Source: Sphingopyxis sp. MSC1_008
Lineage (GTDB): Bacteria > Pseudomonadota > Alphaproteobacteria > Sphingomonadales > Sphingomonadaceae
DNA length: 64,000 nucleotides
Assembly (NCBI RefSeq): GCF_023197165.1
Contig: NZ_JALPRD010000010.1
Coordinates: forward strand, 1-64,000
Direction: 5' to 3'
Shown here piece by piece: positions 1 to 7,350 of this stretch; the stretch's first letter is position 1; every line of letters begins with the position of its first letter. The notes beneath the pieces were generated by a model. That model was not told the DNA's origin. It did not search any database and worked only from the letters and a program-made list of their open reading frames with translations. The translations under genes and the position numbers were made by a program.

Positions 1-217
1 GCGTCGGGGTGGGCGTCGGCAGCGTCACGCTCGGATCGCCGCTGGCGTCGTCGCACGCGGCGAGCGCCGGCAGGATAGAGAGGCCGAACAGGCCGTTGCG
101 GAGCAGGGTCCGGCGCGAGGGGTTTTTGGCAACGATCGCCTCGAGGCTGTCGGGCCCCGGAAGCGTATCGGTTTCGCCGCGATAAGGCGCGCGGGCGTCG
201 TCGGTAAGATGTGACAT
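1..217 (-). CDS. PhoX-family phosphatase, N-terminal fragment (cut by window edge)
   Basis: Only the first 72 codons lie in the window; the gene continues past the left edge. The translation begins MSHLTDDARAPYRGETDT. At about residues 35-55 a twin-arginine-like SRRTLLRNG stretch is followed by a hydrophobic segment ending LPALAAC, then a Thr/Pro-rich linker. This start is typical of PhoX/DUF839 phosphatases, which are exported by Tat and release phosphate from organic phosphomonoesters in the periplasm. The catalytic part is outside the window, so the family call rests on the N-terminus and on the Pho-box-like site upstream at 335-352. Confidence 0.6.
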   Translation of the reverse strand, partial: MSHLTDDARAPYRGETDTLPGPDSLEAIVAKNPSRRTLLRNGLFGLSILPALAACDDASGDPSVTLPTPTPT

Positions 218-334
218 GCAGTCCCCCTGTTTTCGGTTGAGCCCCGGACTGGATCGTCCGGATGAGGTGGCGCACCGATTGCAGAGGGAGGTGTCAGCTC
301 GATGGCTTCACCATGTCGGGAGCGTAGGATTCAT

Positions 335-352
335 ATGACGCTTCAGTGACAT
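335..352 (-). promoter_or_regulatory. candidate Pho box (PhoB site) upstream of the phoX-like gene
   Basis: On the minus strand the site reads ATGTCAC TGAA GCGTCAT. These are two 7-bp direct repeats separated by 4 bp, the architecture of the PhoB consensus CTGTCAT-N4-CTGTCAT. It lies 118 bp upstream of the phoX-like start codon and points towards it. Five of seven bases match the consensus in each half. Phosphate-starvation control of a PhoX-type phosphatase would be the expected logic. Confidence 0.55.
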
Positions 353-417
353 GGCGCGCGGTCGGTCATGAACGGGCTTCACCGGTGGGCGAGCGGTGAA
401 AGCGTCAAATGGCGGTG

Positions 418-987
418 TCAGCCCTGCAGGCGCAGCGCGAGGTCGCTCTGGAACCGCACATCGTCGCCGTCGGCGAGCCATTTCGCCTCGGCGGCGATCG
501 CGCCAAGCAGGTCGATCAGCGGCTCCATCTCGCTCTTGTGATAATTGCCGAGGACATGGCCGGTGACGCGGTCCTTATGGCCCGGGTGGCCGATGCCGAT
601 GCGCACGCGGCGGAAATCCTCGCCGATATGCTGGATCATCGATCTGATGCCATTATGGCCGGCCGCGCCGCCGCCCTGTTTCACTTTGACCTTCATCGGC
701 GCGAGATCGAGCTCGTCGTAAAAGGCGGTGACGTCCTGCGGGGTCAATTTATAGAAATCGAGCGCGGTGCGCACGCTCCGGCCGCTTTCGTTCATGAAGG
801 TGCCGGGTTTGAGCAGCAGGATGCGCTGCGATCCGATGCGGCCTTCCTGGACCCAGCCCTGGAATTTCTTCGCGGGCGACGGAAAATCGTGAACATCGGC
901 GATGACGTCGGCGGCCATGAAACCGACATTGTGGCGGTGCATCGCATATTGGGGCCCGGGATTTCCGAGGCCGACCCAGAGCTGCAT
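418..987 (-). CDS. pth: peptidyl-tRNA hydrolase
   Basis: The 189-residue product begins MQLWVGLGNPGPQYAMHRHN, the classical start of Pth, which frees tRNA from peptidyl-tRNAs that drop off the ribosome. The catalytic histidine is His19 in the HRHNVGF motif. The conserved FMNESG asparagine and the GGGAAGHNG segment follow. An in-frame upstream ATG at 1044 would add 19 unrelated residues read from the intergenic hairpin, so 987 is preferred. The gene lies directly downstream of rplY on the same strand, a very common alphaproteobacterial arrangement. Confidence 0.95.
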   Translation of the reverse strand: MQLWVGLGNPGPQYAMHRHNVGFMAADVIADVHDFPSPAKKFQGWVQEGRIGSQRILLLKPGTFMNESGRSVRTALDFYKLTPQDVTAFYDELDLAPMKVKVKQGGGAAGHNGIRSMIQHIGEDFRRVRIGIGHPGHKDRVTGHVLGNYHKSEMEPLIDLLGAIAAEAKWLADGDDVRFQSDLALRLQG

Positions 988-1007
988 GCCATTCGCCTTT
1001 CGTGGAA

Positions 1008-1032
1008 GGCCCCTCCCGGTGGGGGAGGGGCC
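1008..1032 (-). terminator. GC-rich hairpin between rplY and pth
   Basis: GGCCCCTCCC at 1008-1017 pairs perfectly with GGGAGGGGCC at 1023-1032, giving a 10-bp stem with a 5-nt loop. There is no T-run on either side. It is more likely a processing or partial termination element inside the rplY-pth unit than a full intrinsic terminator. Confidence 0.45.
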
Positions 1033-1040
1033 ACCCGAAT

Positions 1041-1685
1041 TCATTCGGCTTCTTCGCCGCCTTCGGCAGCAGCCGCTTCGCCGCTGTCGACGGTCGTGTC
1101 GCCTTCGCTCGACTTCATCGCCGAGGGGGCGACGATCGTGGCGATGGTGAAATCGCGATCGGTGATCGCGCTTTCGGCGCCCTTGGGCAGGGTGACGTTG
1201 CTGATGTGGATCGAATCGCCGACGTCGAAACCGGTGACGTCGATTGTGATCTCGTCGGGGATCTTGTCCGCGTCACAGGCGATTTCCAGCTCGTGACGAA
1301 CGATGTTCAGCACGCCGCCACGCTTCAGGCCCGGCGAGGCTTCTTCGTTCGTGAACACGACGGGAACCGCGACGGTAACCTTGGCGTCCTTCGCGATGCG
1401 CAGGAAATCGGCGTGGATCGGGCGATCCTTGACCGGGTGGAAAGCGACGTCCTTCGGCAGGGTGCGGATGGTCTTGCCACCCACGTCGATCATCACCACC
1501 GAGTTCATGAAGTGACCCGTCATCAACTGCTTCATCAGCAGCTTTTCTTCGACGTGGATCATCAGGGGTTCTTCTTTGCCGCCATAGACAACGGCGGGGA
1601 CGCGGCCATTGCGACGCAGGTCACGCGAGGCTCCCTTGCCTCCGCGTTCGCGCGTCTCGGCCGTCAGCGTCAGCTGATCGCTCAT
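1041..1685 (-). CDS. rplY: 50S ribosomal protein L25/general stress protein Ctc
   Basis: The 214-residue product starts [20 protein letters not shown]. It has the N-terminal 5S-rRNA-binding L25 domain (about residues 5-95, including the [10 protein letters not shown] motif) followed by the TL5/Ctc beta domain (about 100-190). It ends in an acidic Ala/Glu tail. The long form is the usual one in alphaproteobacteria. An in-frame ATG 44 codons upstream adds sequence with no L25 character, so it was rejected. pth follows downstream. Confidence 0.95.
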   Translation of the reverse strand: MSDQLTLTAETRERGGKGASRDLRRNGRVPAVVYGGKEEPLMIHVEEKLLMKQLMTGHFMNSVVMIDVGGKTIRTLPKDVAFHPVKDRPIHADFLRIAKDAKVTVAVPVVFTNEEASPGLKRGGVLNIVRHELEIACDADKIPDEITIDVTGFDVGDSIHISNVTLPKGAESAITDRDFTIATIVAPSAMKSSEGDTTVDSGEAAAAEGGEEAE

Positions 1686-1873
1686 ATCATTTCTCCGAGA
1701 AACAGTTACACAGTTCCGCCACGCCTCCAGGGATGACCATGGACGGAAGCGGCGGCGCTTAGCGGGGACGTGCGGATTTTGCAAGTCGGAACTCCGCAGA
1801 GCGGGCCAGCACGACATTGATCTGTCCGGCCGGTGTCCTTAATCGCTGACGCAGCGAATGACAGGCGAAAAGG

Positions 1874-2470
1874 ATGGAACCGCTCTTGCAGGCATTGGCA
1901 GACGAATTCTTTGAGAAGGTCGCAGAATATACCAGACTGGACGAGGTCGCGCGCAAGGCGTGGCGCGCACTATTGGTGCAGCGAGATTATCAGAAGGGCG
2001 ACCTGCTGGTTACTCAGGGGCAGCCCACGCGAAGCATTTTTTTCGTCCTGCGCGGCCTTTTGCTGCAATATCATATCAGCGAAGACGGCGAAGCGATCGT
2101 CAAACGCTTCTTTCTCGAGCATGGTTTTGCCGCATCGACGAGCGCCCTGCTGACCGATCGCGAGAGCGATTTTTCCATAAAGGCGCTCGAGCCGGCGATC
2201 GTGTGGGAATATGATTTCGCCAGATTCAAAGAGCTTGTGCGCGATCATCCCGCTATCGCCGCTTTCTATGTCAATTATATCGAACGCCATTGGATCGTCG
2301 AGAAAGAGCCCCTCGAAATATCGTTCCGAAATGACGATGCCCGGCGGAAATATGCTCGCTTCCTGGAAAGCTACCCCGGCCTGGAAAAGCGGCTCAGGCA
2401 ACATGAAATCGCGGCATTCCTGGGCATCACTCCAACCCAGCTAAGTCGCATTCGCGCCGCTTCCAGATAA
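1874..2470 (+). CDS. Crp/Fnr-type transcriptional regulator
   Basis: The 198-residue protein has a cyclic-nucleotide-binding-like beta roll at about residues 20-120 (KGDLLVTQGQPTRSIFFVLRGLLLQYH). A long helix follows, and a short C-terminal helix-turn-helix ends EIAAFLGITPTQLSRIRAASR. It has no cysteine cluster for an iron-sulphur centre, so it is not an oxygen-sensing FNR; the ligand cannot be predicted. The sequence looks less GC-rich than its neighbours by eye. It stands alone between rplY (divergent) and a DUF1801 gene, with a dyad just past its stop. Confidence 0.8.
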   Translation: MEPLLQALADEFFEKVAEYTRLDEVARKAWRALLVQRDYQKGDLLVTQGQPTRSIFFVLRGLLLQYHISEDGEAIVKRFFLEHGFAASTSALLTDRESDFSIKALEPAIVWEYDFARFKELVRDHPAIAAFYVNYIERHWIVEKEPLEISFRNDDARRKYARFLESYPGLEKRLRQHEIAAFLGITPTQLSRIRAASR

Positions 2471-2494
2471 TTTACACTCTCGACAAATGTAAAT
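2470..2494. promoter_or_regulatory. inverted repeat ATTTACA-N11-TGTAAAT
   Basis: Perfect 7-bp arms at 2470-2476 and 2488-2494 lie directly after the Crp-like gene's stop and about 80 bp before the DUF1801 start. The AT-rich arms stand out in this GC-rich sequence. It has no T-run, so an operator reading fits better than a terminator. The regulator is unknown; the adjacent Crp-like protein is one candidate. Confidence 0.35.
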
Positions 2495-2574
2495 GTCCCG
2501 CCGTGACAAGCGCGATAGTGGCTTGTGTGCGGCGGCTGGATTCTCCGCGCAAATCTGAACCGCAGGAGGTTGTC

Positions 2575-2937
2575 ATGAGCGAACGCAATGATGTCGACGT
2601 GTTTTTCGAGGCGTTGGACCATCCATTGAAAGCAGAAATGGAAATGACGCGAGAGATTATCATGGGGGCAAGCCCGCTGTTGACCGAAACCGTCAAATGG
2701 GGTGGCCCGAGCTTTGAGTTCCGCGAAACGCTGGTGACGTTCAATCCCCGTGTGAAGGATTATGTGGCCCTGATTTTCCATGACGGCGCGCCGTTCATGG
2801 AACGCTTCCCCTTTCTGGAGGCGGGGCCAAAGGGCAGGGCTTATGCCAAATTCCGCTCGATGGCGGACGTCGAACGCCATCGTTCCGACCTTGGCGCGAT
2901 AGTACACGCCTTCGTTGACACAATGGGCGGTGCCTGA
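2575..2937 (+). CDS. DUF1801 (YdhG-like) protein
   Basis: The 120-residue product starts MSERNDVDVFFEALDHPLKAEM at an ATG preceded by a good ribosome-binding site (GGAGG at 2564-2568). It carries the DUF1801 pattern: an N-terminal helix, then ETVKWGGPSFEF and a VALIFHDGA strand. Such small proteins are related in fold to frataxin-like iron chaperones, but their role is not settled. It sits alone after the Crp-like gene. In-frame starts further upstream lack a ribosome-binding site and family similarity. Confidence 0.75.
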   Translation: MSERNDVDVFFEALDHPLKAEMEMTREIIMGASPLLTETVKWGGPSFEFRETLVTFNPRVKDYVALIFHDGAPFMERFPFLEAGPKGRAYAKFRSMADVERHRSDLGAIVHAFVDTMGGA

Positions 2938-3081
2938 GCGTGCGCGATCAAGCGCCGGCAGCATGAAAAATGAGTGGGGAGGGCTGAATGGCTGTCGGTG
3001 AACGACCGGTTTCGGGCAGGAGAGTTGGAAGATCGTGTCCGCTTCCCACCCGTAAACGGATACGCAATCCGCGCCATCAAC

Positions 3082-3981
3082 TTATTGCACCCGACTGACC
3101 TTCAACCCCTCGGCTTCGAGCATCGCGGGGACGCCGTCGGACCCGACCAGATGCCCCGCGCCAACCGCCATCAGCACCGTGCCGGGTTGTTCCAGCCGCT
3201 TCTGTATCCACGTGCTCCAGCGCCGGTTGCGGTCGGTGATGATCGCCTTGCGCGCCGTCGGCACGGCGTCGACATCGTCGTTGATGACCTTTTCCAGCGC
3301 CGCGACATCGCCGCGGCCCCACGCCGCGGTCAGGGCGCCGACATCTTTCACGGCATCGTCCGATTTCTCGGCTGCGCGGGTCAGAAGCGTGCGCTGCGTC
3401 GTCGGGTCGAGCGCCTCGAACAGCATTAGCTGTTCGCGTGCCGTCTCCAGCCCGCCGATCGGCTTGCGAGCGTCCCTGAACCGCTCGGTCAGGCGCGTTT
3501 CCACGCCGTCCGCGGAATCGAGTTCCGCATTCTGCGCGACGCGCTGGCCCATCAACACCATCACCGCCCAATCGTCGAGCGCGTCGCCGCCGAAATCGCC
3601 GCCGCTTGCCTCCAATGCCCGATAGCCGGCGAGCGCCTGGGCCGGCAGCCGTTTCTCCATCGCGAGCGGTGCGGTCCGGGGTGCGAGCGTCTGGAAGACG
3701 GCGGCCGCCTTCGCCAGTTCGGCGGGCGACAATTCCATGACAAGTTCGTCAGCCGTCCCGACCGCCTCGGCGACCTTGCCGCCGTTCCAGTCGGTGCCGC
3801 GCGGTAGGGCGTGCATCGCGCCCAGCATATAGATTTTTGTGTCATCGTCGGCGACCAGCCACATCGCCGGCCGCGCCTGCCGTGCCGGCTCCGCGGTGCC
3901 GCAAGCGGCGAGCAGAAACGGCAAAAGGGCCGCCGCAAGGCGGCGACTCCAATGACGCGAAGGGCGGACTGTTCCGCTCAA
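3082..3981 (-). CDS. TraB/GumN-family lipoprotein, paralogue 1
   Basis: The 299-residue protein has a lipoprotein signal (hydrophobic stretch ending PFLLAAC near residue 27) and the TraB/GumN fold. The first conserved motif is IYMLGAMHALPRG; the second, near the C-terminus, is VGAGHLVGSDGV. The family is thought to be peptidase-like, with these GxxH motifs at the putative active site. It overlaps the stop of the upstream paralogue by 4 bp (ATGA), so the two are translationally coupled. Anchoring in a membrane facing the periplasm is inferred from the lipobox. Confidence 0.8.
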   Translation of the reverse strand: MSGTVRPSRHWSRRLAAALLPFLLAACGTAEPARQARPAMWLVADDDTKIYMLGAMHALPRGTDWNGGKVAEAVGTADELVMELSPAELAKAAAVFQTLAPRTAPLAMEKRLPAQALAGYRALEASGGDFGGDALDDWAVMVLMGQRVAQNAELDSADGVETRLTERFRDARKPIGGLETAREQLMLFEALDPTTQRTLLTRAAEKSDDAVKDVGALTAAWGRGDVAALEKVINDDVDAVPTARKAIITDRNRRWSTWIQKRLEQPGTVLMAVGAGHLVGSDGVPAMLEAEGLKVSRVQ

Positions 3982-4919
3982 TATTTGACCCGTTTGGCGA
4001 CGAGGCCGCGTGCCTTCAGATAATCCTGGACGCTCTTATCGCCCGCGAGATGGCCCGCGCCGACCGCGACGAACACGGTGCCCGGCTGATCCATCCGGGC
4101 TTTCAGCTGATCGGCCCAACGCGCGTTGCGATCCCACAGCAGCGTCGCGGCGAGTTCGGGGGTCGCGGCCAGGCTTTCGTTCATCGTCACAGCCAGCGCG
4201 TCGGGATCGCCCTTCGCCCACTGCGCGACCATCGTGTCGAGTTGCGGCCCCAGCTTGTCGAGATCCTTGACCACCGAATTCAGGAAGGCGATCTGCTGGG
4301 TTTCGGGCAGCGTATCGAAAAAGCCGAGCTGCTGGCCCAAGGTTTCAAGGCCCGCCACCGGCTTGCCGGATTTTTTGGCCGAGGCCGTCAACAGCTTTTC
4401 GACACCCTGTTCGGGATCATAGCCGAGTTTGGTGAGCGGCAGCACCGACAGGGTGATCGCCGGAAACCAGGGCTCGAACATGTCGAACTGCGCCGGCGCT
4501 ATGCCAAGGCTCGCCAGCGCGGCCTGATACGCCTTGAGCTGTTCGGCATCGAGACGCGACGAGAGTGTCTTGCCGCTCTGGTCGATCGCCAGCGGCATCA
4601 TTTCCTTCGCCATCGCCGCCTGGTCGTCGGGCATGACGATTTCGAGCATCAGTTCGTCGGATTTGTCGAACGCCGTCTTCACCGCCTCGTCAAACCAGCC
4701 GAGGCCGGGCTTGAGCACATGGACGGTGCCGAAGAGATAGATCGTCGTGTCCTTGTCCTTGACGACCCAGAGCGCGGGATCGGCGTCGGTCGTTGCGGGG
4801 GTCGTTGCGGGCACCGCCGCTGCGGCCGGCTCGGCGGCATGGGCAGCAGGGAGCATCGCGGACGCCGAGAAGGCGACGATCGCGCACGTGGTGGCAAGCT
4901 TCTTCAACCAGGTTTTCAT
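3978..4919 (-). CDS. TraB/GumN-family secreted protein, paralogue 2
   Basis: The 313-residue protein starts MKTWLKKLATTCAIVAFSAS with a clear Sec signal peptide cut near AHA-AEP. An Ala/Pro/Thr linker is followed by the same fold as its neighbour: IYLFGTVHVLKPG near residue 60 and VGAGHLAGDKSV near the C-terminus. Unlike its partner it is soluble after processing. The pair is a tandem duplication. An upstream in-frame ATG at 5069 adds 50 non-homologous residues, so the signal-peptide start was chosen. Confidence 0.8.
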   Translation of the reverse strand: MKTWLKKLATTCAIVAFSASAMLPAAHAAEPAAAAVPATTPATTDADPALWVVKDKDTTIYLFGTVHVLKPGLGWFDEAVKTAFDKSDELMLEIVMPDDQAAMAKEMMPLAIDQSGKTLSSRLDAEQLKAYQAALASLGIAPAQFDMFEPWFPAITLSVLPLTKLGYDPEQGVEKLLTASAKKSGKPVAGLETLGQQLGFFDTLPETQQIAFLNSVVKDLDKLGPQLDTMVAQWAKGDPDALAVTMNESLAATPELAATLLWDRNARWADQLKARMDQPGTVFVAVGAGHLAGDKSVQDYLKARGLVAKRVKY

Positions 4920-4983
4920 CGGAAAATCACTTTCGTTACGGGCGCTTATGGCCGGATCGAACAGGGAAGGGGAGTGAAAAGTA

Positions 4984-5421
4984 TCAGCGGTATTTAAGCC
5001 ACAGCCAGACGGTCGCGTTGACCGCGAGTGCGCCAAGGAACAGCAGCATGACATCGGGCGCCGGGGCAAGGCTGGCGCGGTGGAGTACCCACCAGGTCGG
5101 GGCCGCGAGCGTCAGCGTATACCACGCCGCGGTGCCTGCCCACAGATACGCCCGCTCCTCGTGATCGTCGACCGAGCGATGATAGAGGATGAGCGAGATC
5201 GCCATGCCGACGATCCACACGATCGACGAACCGATCGCAAAATTGACCGGCAGCGCCGAATTGCTCAGCAGCGCGAGCCCGATCGTCGCGCCGTCGGTCT
5301 GGGTCATCTGCATCCAGGCGCCGAGGACGCCGCCGAACGCGCCGGCCAAGCCGAGTGCGGTCCAGTAACGTTTGCGCCGCGGCGACATCGGACGCTTGGC
5401 AGGCTTGCTTGCATCACTCAT
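4984..5421 (-). CDS. membrane protein of unknown function, paired with an XRE regulator
   Basis: The 145-residue product starts MSDASKPAKRPMSPRRKRYW, with a basic cytoplasmic N-terminus and four predicted transmembrane segments (about residues 22-40, 50-72, 85-108 and 120-142). There are no catalytic motifs. Its start overlaps the end of the upstream XRE gene by 8 bp, so the two are one transcription unit. Such regulator/membrane-protein pairs are widespread, but no function can be assigned from sequence. Confidence 0.7.
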   Translation of the reverse strand: MSDASKPAKRPMSPRRKRYWTALGLAGAFGGVLGAWMQMTQTDGATIGLALLSNSALPVNFAIGSSIVWIVGMAISLILYHRSVDDHEERAYLWAGTAAWYTLTLAAPTWWVLHRASLAPAPDVMLLFLGALAVNATVWLWLKYR

Positions 5422-5626
5422 CGTCGCCTCCTTCGAAACCATCATCAAAAATCTCCTCGATCGGCATGTCGAACAGCCGCGCGAGCTTGAAGGCGAGCGG
5501 CAGCGACGGGTCATATTTTCCCGTTTCGATCGCATTCACCGCCTGCCGCGAGACATCGAGCCGGTCGGCGAGTTCCGCCTGGCTCCAGTTCCGCATCGCG
5601 CGCAGCACTTTCAATTTATTGTTCAT
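5414..5626 (-). CDS. small XRE-type helix-turn-helix regulator
   Basis: The 70-residue protein MNNKLKVLRAMRNWSQAELA is nearly all one helix-turn-helix domain (SQAELADRLDVSRQAVNAIETGKYDPS), ending in an acidic tail. It resembles the YozG/YgzD-type small regulators that precede membrane proteins. It overlaps its downstream partner by 8 bp. The in-frame ATG further upstream gives a Pro/Arg-rich extension with no domain character and was not used. Confidence 0.85.
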   Translation of the reverse strand: MNNKLKVLRAMRNWSQAELADRLDVSRQAVNAIETGKYDPSLPLAFKLARLFDMPIEEIFDDGFEGGDDE

Positions 5627-5862
5627 CGGCGCCTCGCCAGCATTTCCGTCCGAAGGATCACGGCCTTCCCATAGCGCATCGAGATGTCGGGGAAGGGGAT
5701 TTTTGTCCGGTCCTTCGGGACGGTCGGGATTGGGGCGACAGGGTCGGATCGACATTAGCGCCGACAAGGGACTGGAGCGCCGTCACATGGAGGGCGCTCC
5801 AGCCCAGGTCGCCAGCCGTCACCGGGGAGGCACGGCGCGAGCGAAGTCGTCCAAGTCCTGTC

Positions 5863-6192
5863 TTACCGGGCGGCGTCGAGCATCAGCAGCGCGAGTTGGG
5901 GGCCGTTCTGTGCCCGCGCGATCGCCTGCCGGGTCTGGGGTGCGACATTGGCAAGGACGTCTGCAAGGCATGCCGACTGGCGAGCATTTTCTGCCGCGCC
6001 GCGGAGGCCGGTGCGGCAGACGATGCGGGCCGCGCTCTTCAGACGGGTGTCGAGGCGCTCCCGATCCGCCGTGTGGGTCAGGTTCAGATCATCGATGCGG
6101 ACTTCGGCGTTGGGATTTCCGGTTTCGGCAGCCATGGCGGGCACAGCGGCAACGGTGAGCGAGAGGGCGAGGATCAGCGTGCGGGTCATCAT
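5863..6192 (-). CDS. UrcA family secreted protein
   Basis: The 109-residue protein has a signal peptide (MMTRTLILALSLTVAAVPAM, cut near AMA-AET). The UrcA pattern follows: VRIDDLNLTHTADRERLDTR, two cysteines (RIVCRTGL and SACLADVL), and a C-terminal AIARAQ segment. UrcA proteins are periplasmic, common in sphingomonads, and of unknown function. The gene is monocistronic, with a recognisable promoter and palindrome upstream (6243-6287). Confidence 0.85.
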   Translation of the reverse strand: MMTRTLILALSLTVAAVPAMAAETGNPNAEVRIDDLNLTHTADRERLDTRLKSAARIVCRTGLRGAAENARQSACLADVLANVAPQTRQAIARAQNGPQLALLMLDAAR

Positions 6193-6242
6193 GTCTATTT
6201 TCCTTGATCGACTGGGTCTTGGTCAGCTCAACCTGTCTTCTT

Positions 6243-6287
6243 GTCATGTATGCATGACTATATGTCGCGATTCGCTGACTATGTCAA
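6243..6287 (-). promoter_or_regulatory. putative promoter with palindromic operator upstream of the UrcA gene
   Basis: On the minus strand a perfect -35 TTGACA (6282-6287) is followed after 19 bp by TATAGT (6257-6262); a 17-bp spacing would give the weaker CATATA. The palindrome GTCATG-TATG-CATGAC (6243-6258) overlaps the -10 and start-site area, as an operator for a repressor would. The UrcA start codon lies 51 bp downstream of the palindrome. Confidence 0.45.
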
Positions 6288-6369
6288 TAAGACCTTACAA
6301 AAAGTTCTGGAGACCTGACTATCTCGTGCATTTTCGCGCCGTGACGAACGGCGGGGAGCCTTGACCATG

Positions 6370-6403
6370 CGCCGCCGCTAGGCCAATGCGGCGGCGATTT
6401 TTT
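6370..6403 (+). terminator. intrinsic terminator/attenuator in front of glyQ
   Basis: CGCCGCCGC (6370-6378) pairs with GCGGCGGCG (6388-6396) to make a 9-bp stem, followed by A and six Ts at 6398-6403. No plus-strand gene lies upstream that would need terminating, and glyQ starts 23 bp later. It is therefore best read as an attenuator in the glyQS leader. Confidence 0.55.
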
Positions 6404-6426
6404 GCACCTGCGAAGGAATTGCGGCC

Positions 6427-7350
6427 GTGGCCGACGGGGCGGACAAGACACCACTCAGCTTTCAGGACATGATCCTGACGCTGCACGCCTATTGGGCGGC
6501 GCGCGGTTGCGCGATTCTGCAGCCCTATGACATGCGCGTCGGGGCCGGGACCTTTCACCCGTCGACGACGCTGCGCAGCCTCGGCCCCGAGCCGTGGAAC
6601 GTCGCTTATGTCCAGCCGAGCCGCCGCCCGACCGACGGTCGCTATGGCGAGAACCCGAACCGGCTCCAGCATTATTACCAGTATCAGGTCATCCTGAAGC
6701 CATCGCCCGCCGACCTGCAGGAACAATATCTGGGCAGCCTCGCCGCGATCGGCATCGATGCGTTGCTCCACGACATCCGTTTCGTCGAGGACGATTGGGA
6801 ATCGCCGACGCTCGGCGCGTGGGGGCTGGGCTGGGAAGTCTGGTGCGACGGGATGGAAGTCACCCAGTTCACTTATTTCCAGCAGATGGGCGGCTTCGAC
6901 TGCAAGCCCGTCGCGGGCGAGCTCACTTACGGGCTCGAGCGTCTCGCGATGTATATCCAGAATGTCGACAATGTGTACGACCTGCGCTTCTCGGACGCAG
7001 TCGGCGATGTCGCGGCTGTCAGCTATGGCGACGTGTTCCTCGAGAATGAAAAGCAGTTCTCGAAATGGAATTTCGAGGTCGCCGACACCGACACCTTGTT
7101 CGCAGGCTTCAAGGCGGCGGAAGCCGAATGCCAGCGTGCGATCGAAGCGAATGTGCCCTTGGCCGCCTATGACCAGGCGATCGAGGCGAGCCATCTGTTC
7201 AACCTGCTCCAGGCGCGCGGCGTGATCAGCGTGCAGGAACGCGCCAATTATATGGCGCGCGTCCGCGACCTCGCAAAGGGCAGCTGCAAGGCGTGGATCG
7301 ATAGCCAGTCCGAACGCTGGACCGCAAAATATCCGGGGTGGACGCTGTGA
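6427..7350 (+). CDS. glyQ: glycyl-tRNA synthetase alpha subunit
   Basis: The 307-residue protein is the catalytic alpha chain of the bacterial alpha2-beta2 glycyl-tRNA synthetase. Family signatures are [33 protein letters not shown] and the TFFR-like [20 protein letters not shown] block. The start is GTG with AAGGA 7-8 bp upstream. The length fits the family. It overlaps glyS by 4 bp and is probably transcribed through the hairpin at 6370-6403. Confidence 0.96.
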   Translation: MADGADKTPLSFQDMILTLHAYWAARGCAILQPYDMRVGAGTFHPSTTLRSLGPEPWNVAYVQPSRRPTDGRYGENPNRLQHYYQYQVILKPSPADLQEQYLGSLAAIGIDALLHDIRFVEDDWESPTLGAWGLGWEVWCDGMEVTQFTYFQQMGGFDCKPVAGELTYGLERLAMYIQNVDNVYDLRFSDAVGDVAAVSYGDVFLENEKQFSKWNFEVADTDTLFAGFKAAEAECQRAIEANVPLAAYDQAIEASHLFNLLQARGVISVQERANYMARVRDLAKGSCKAWIDSQSERWTAKYPGWTL

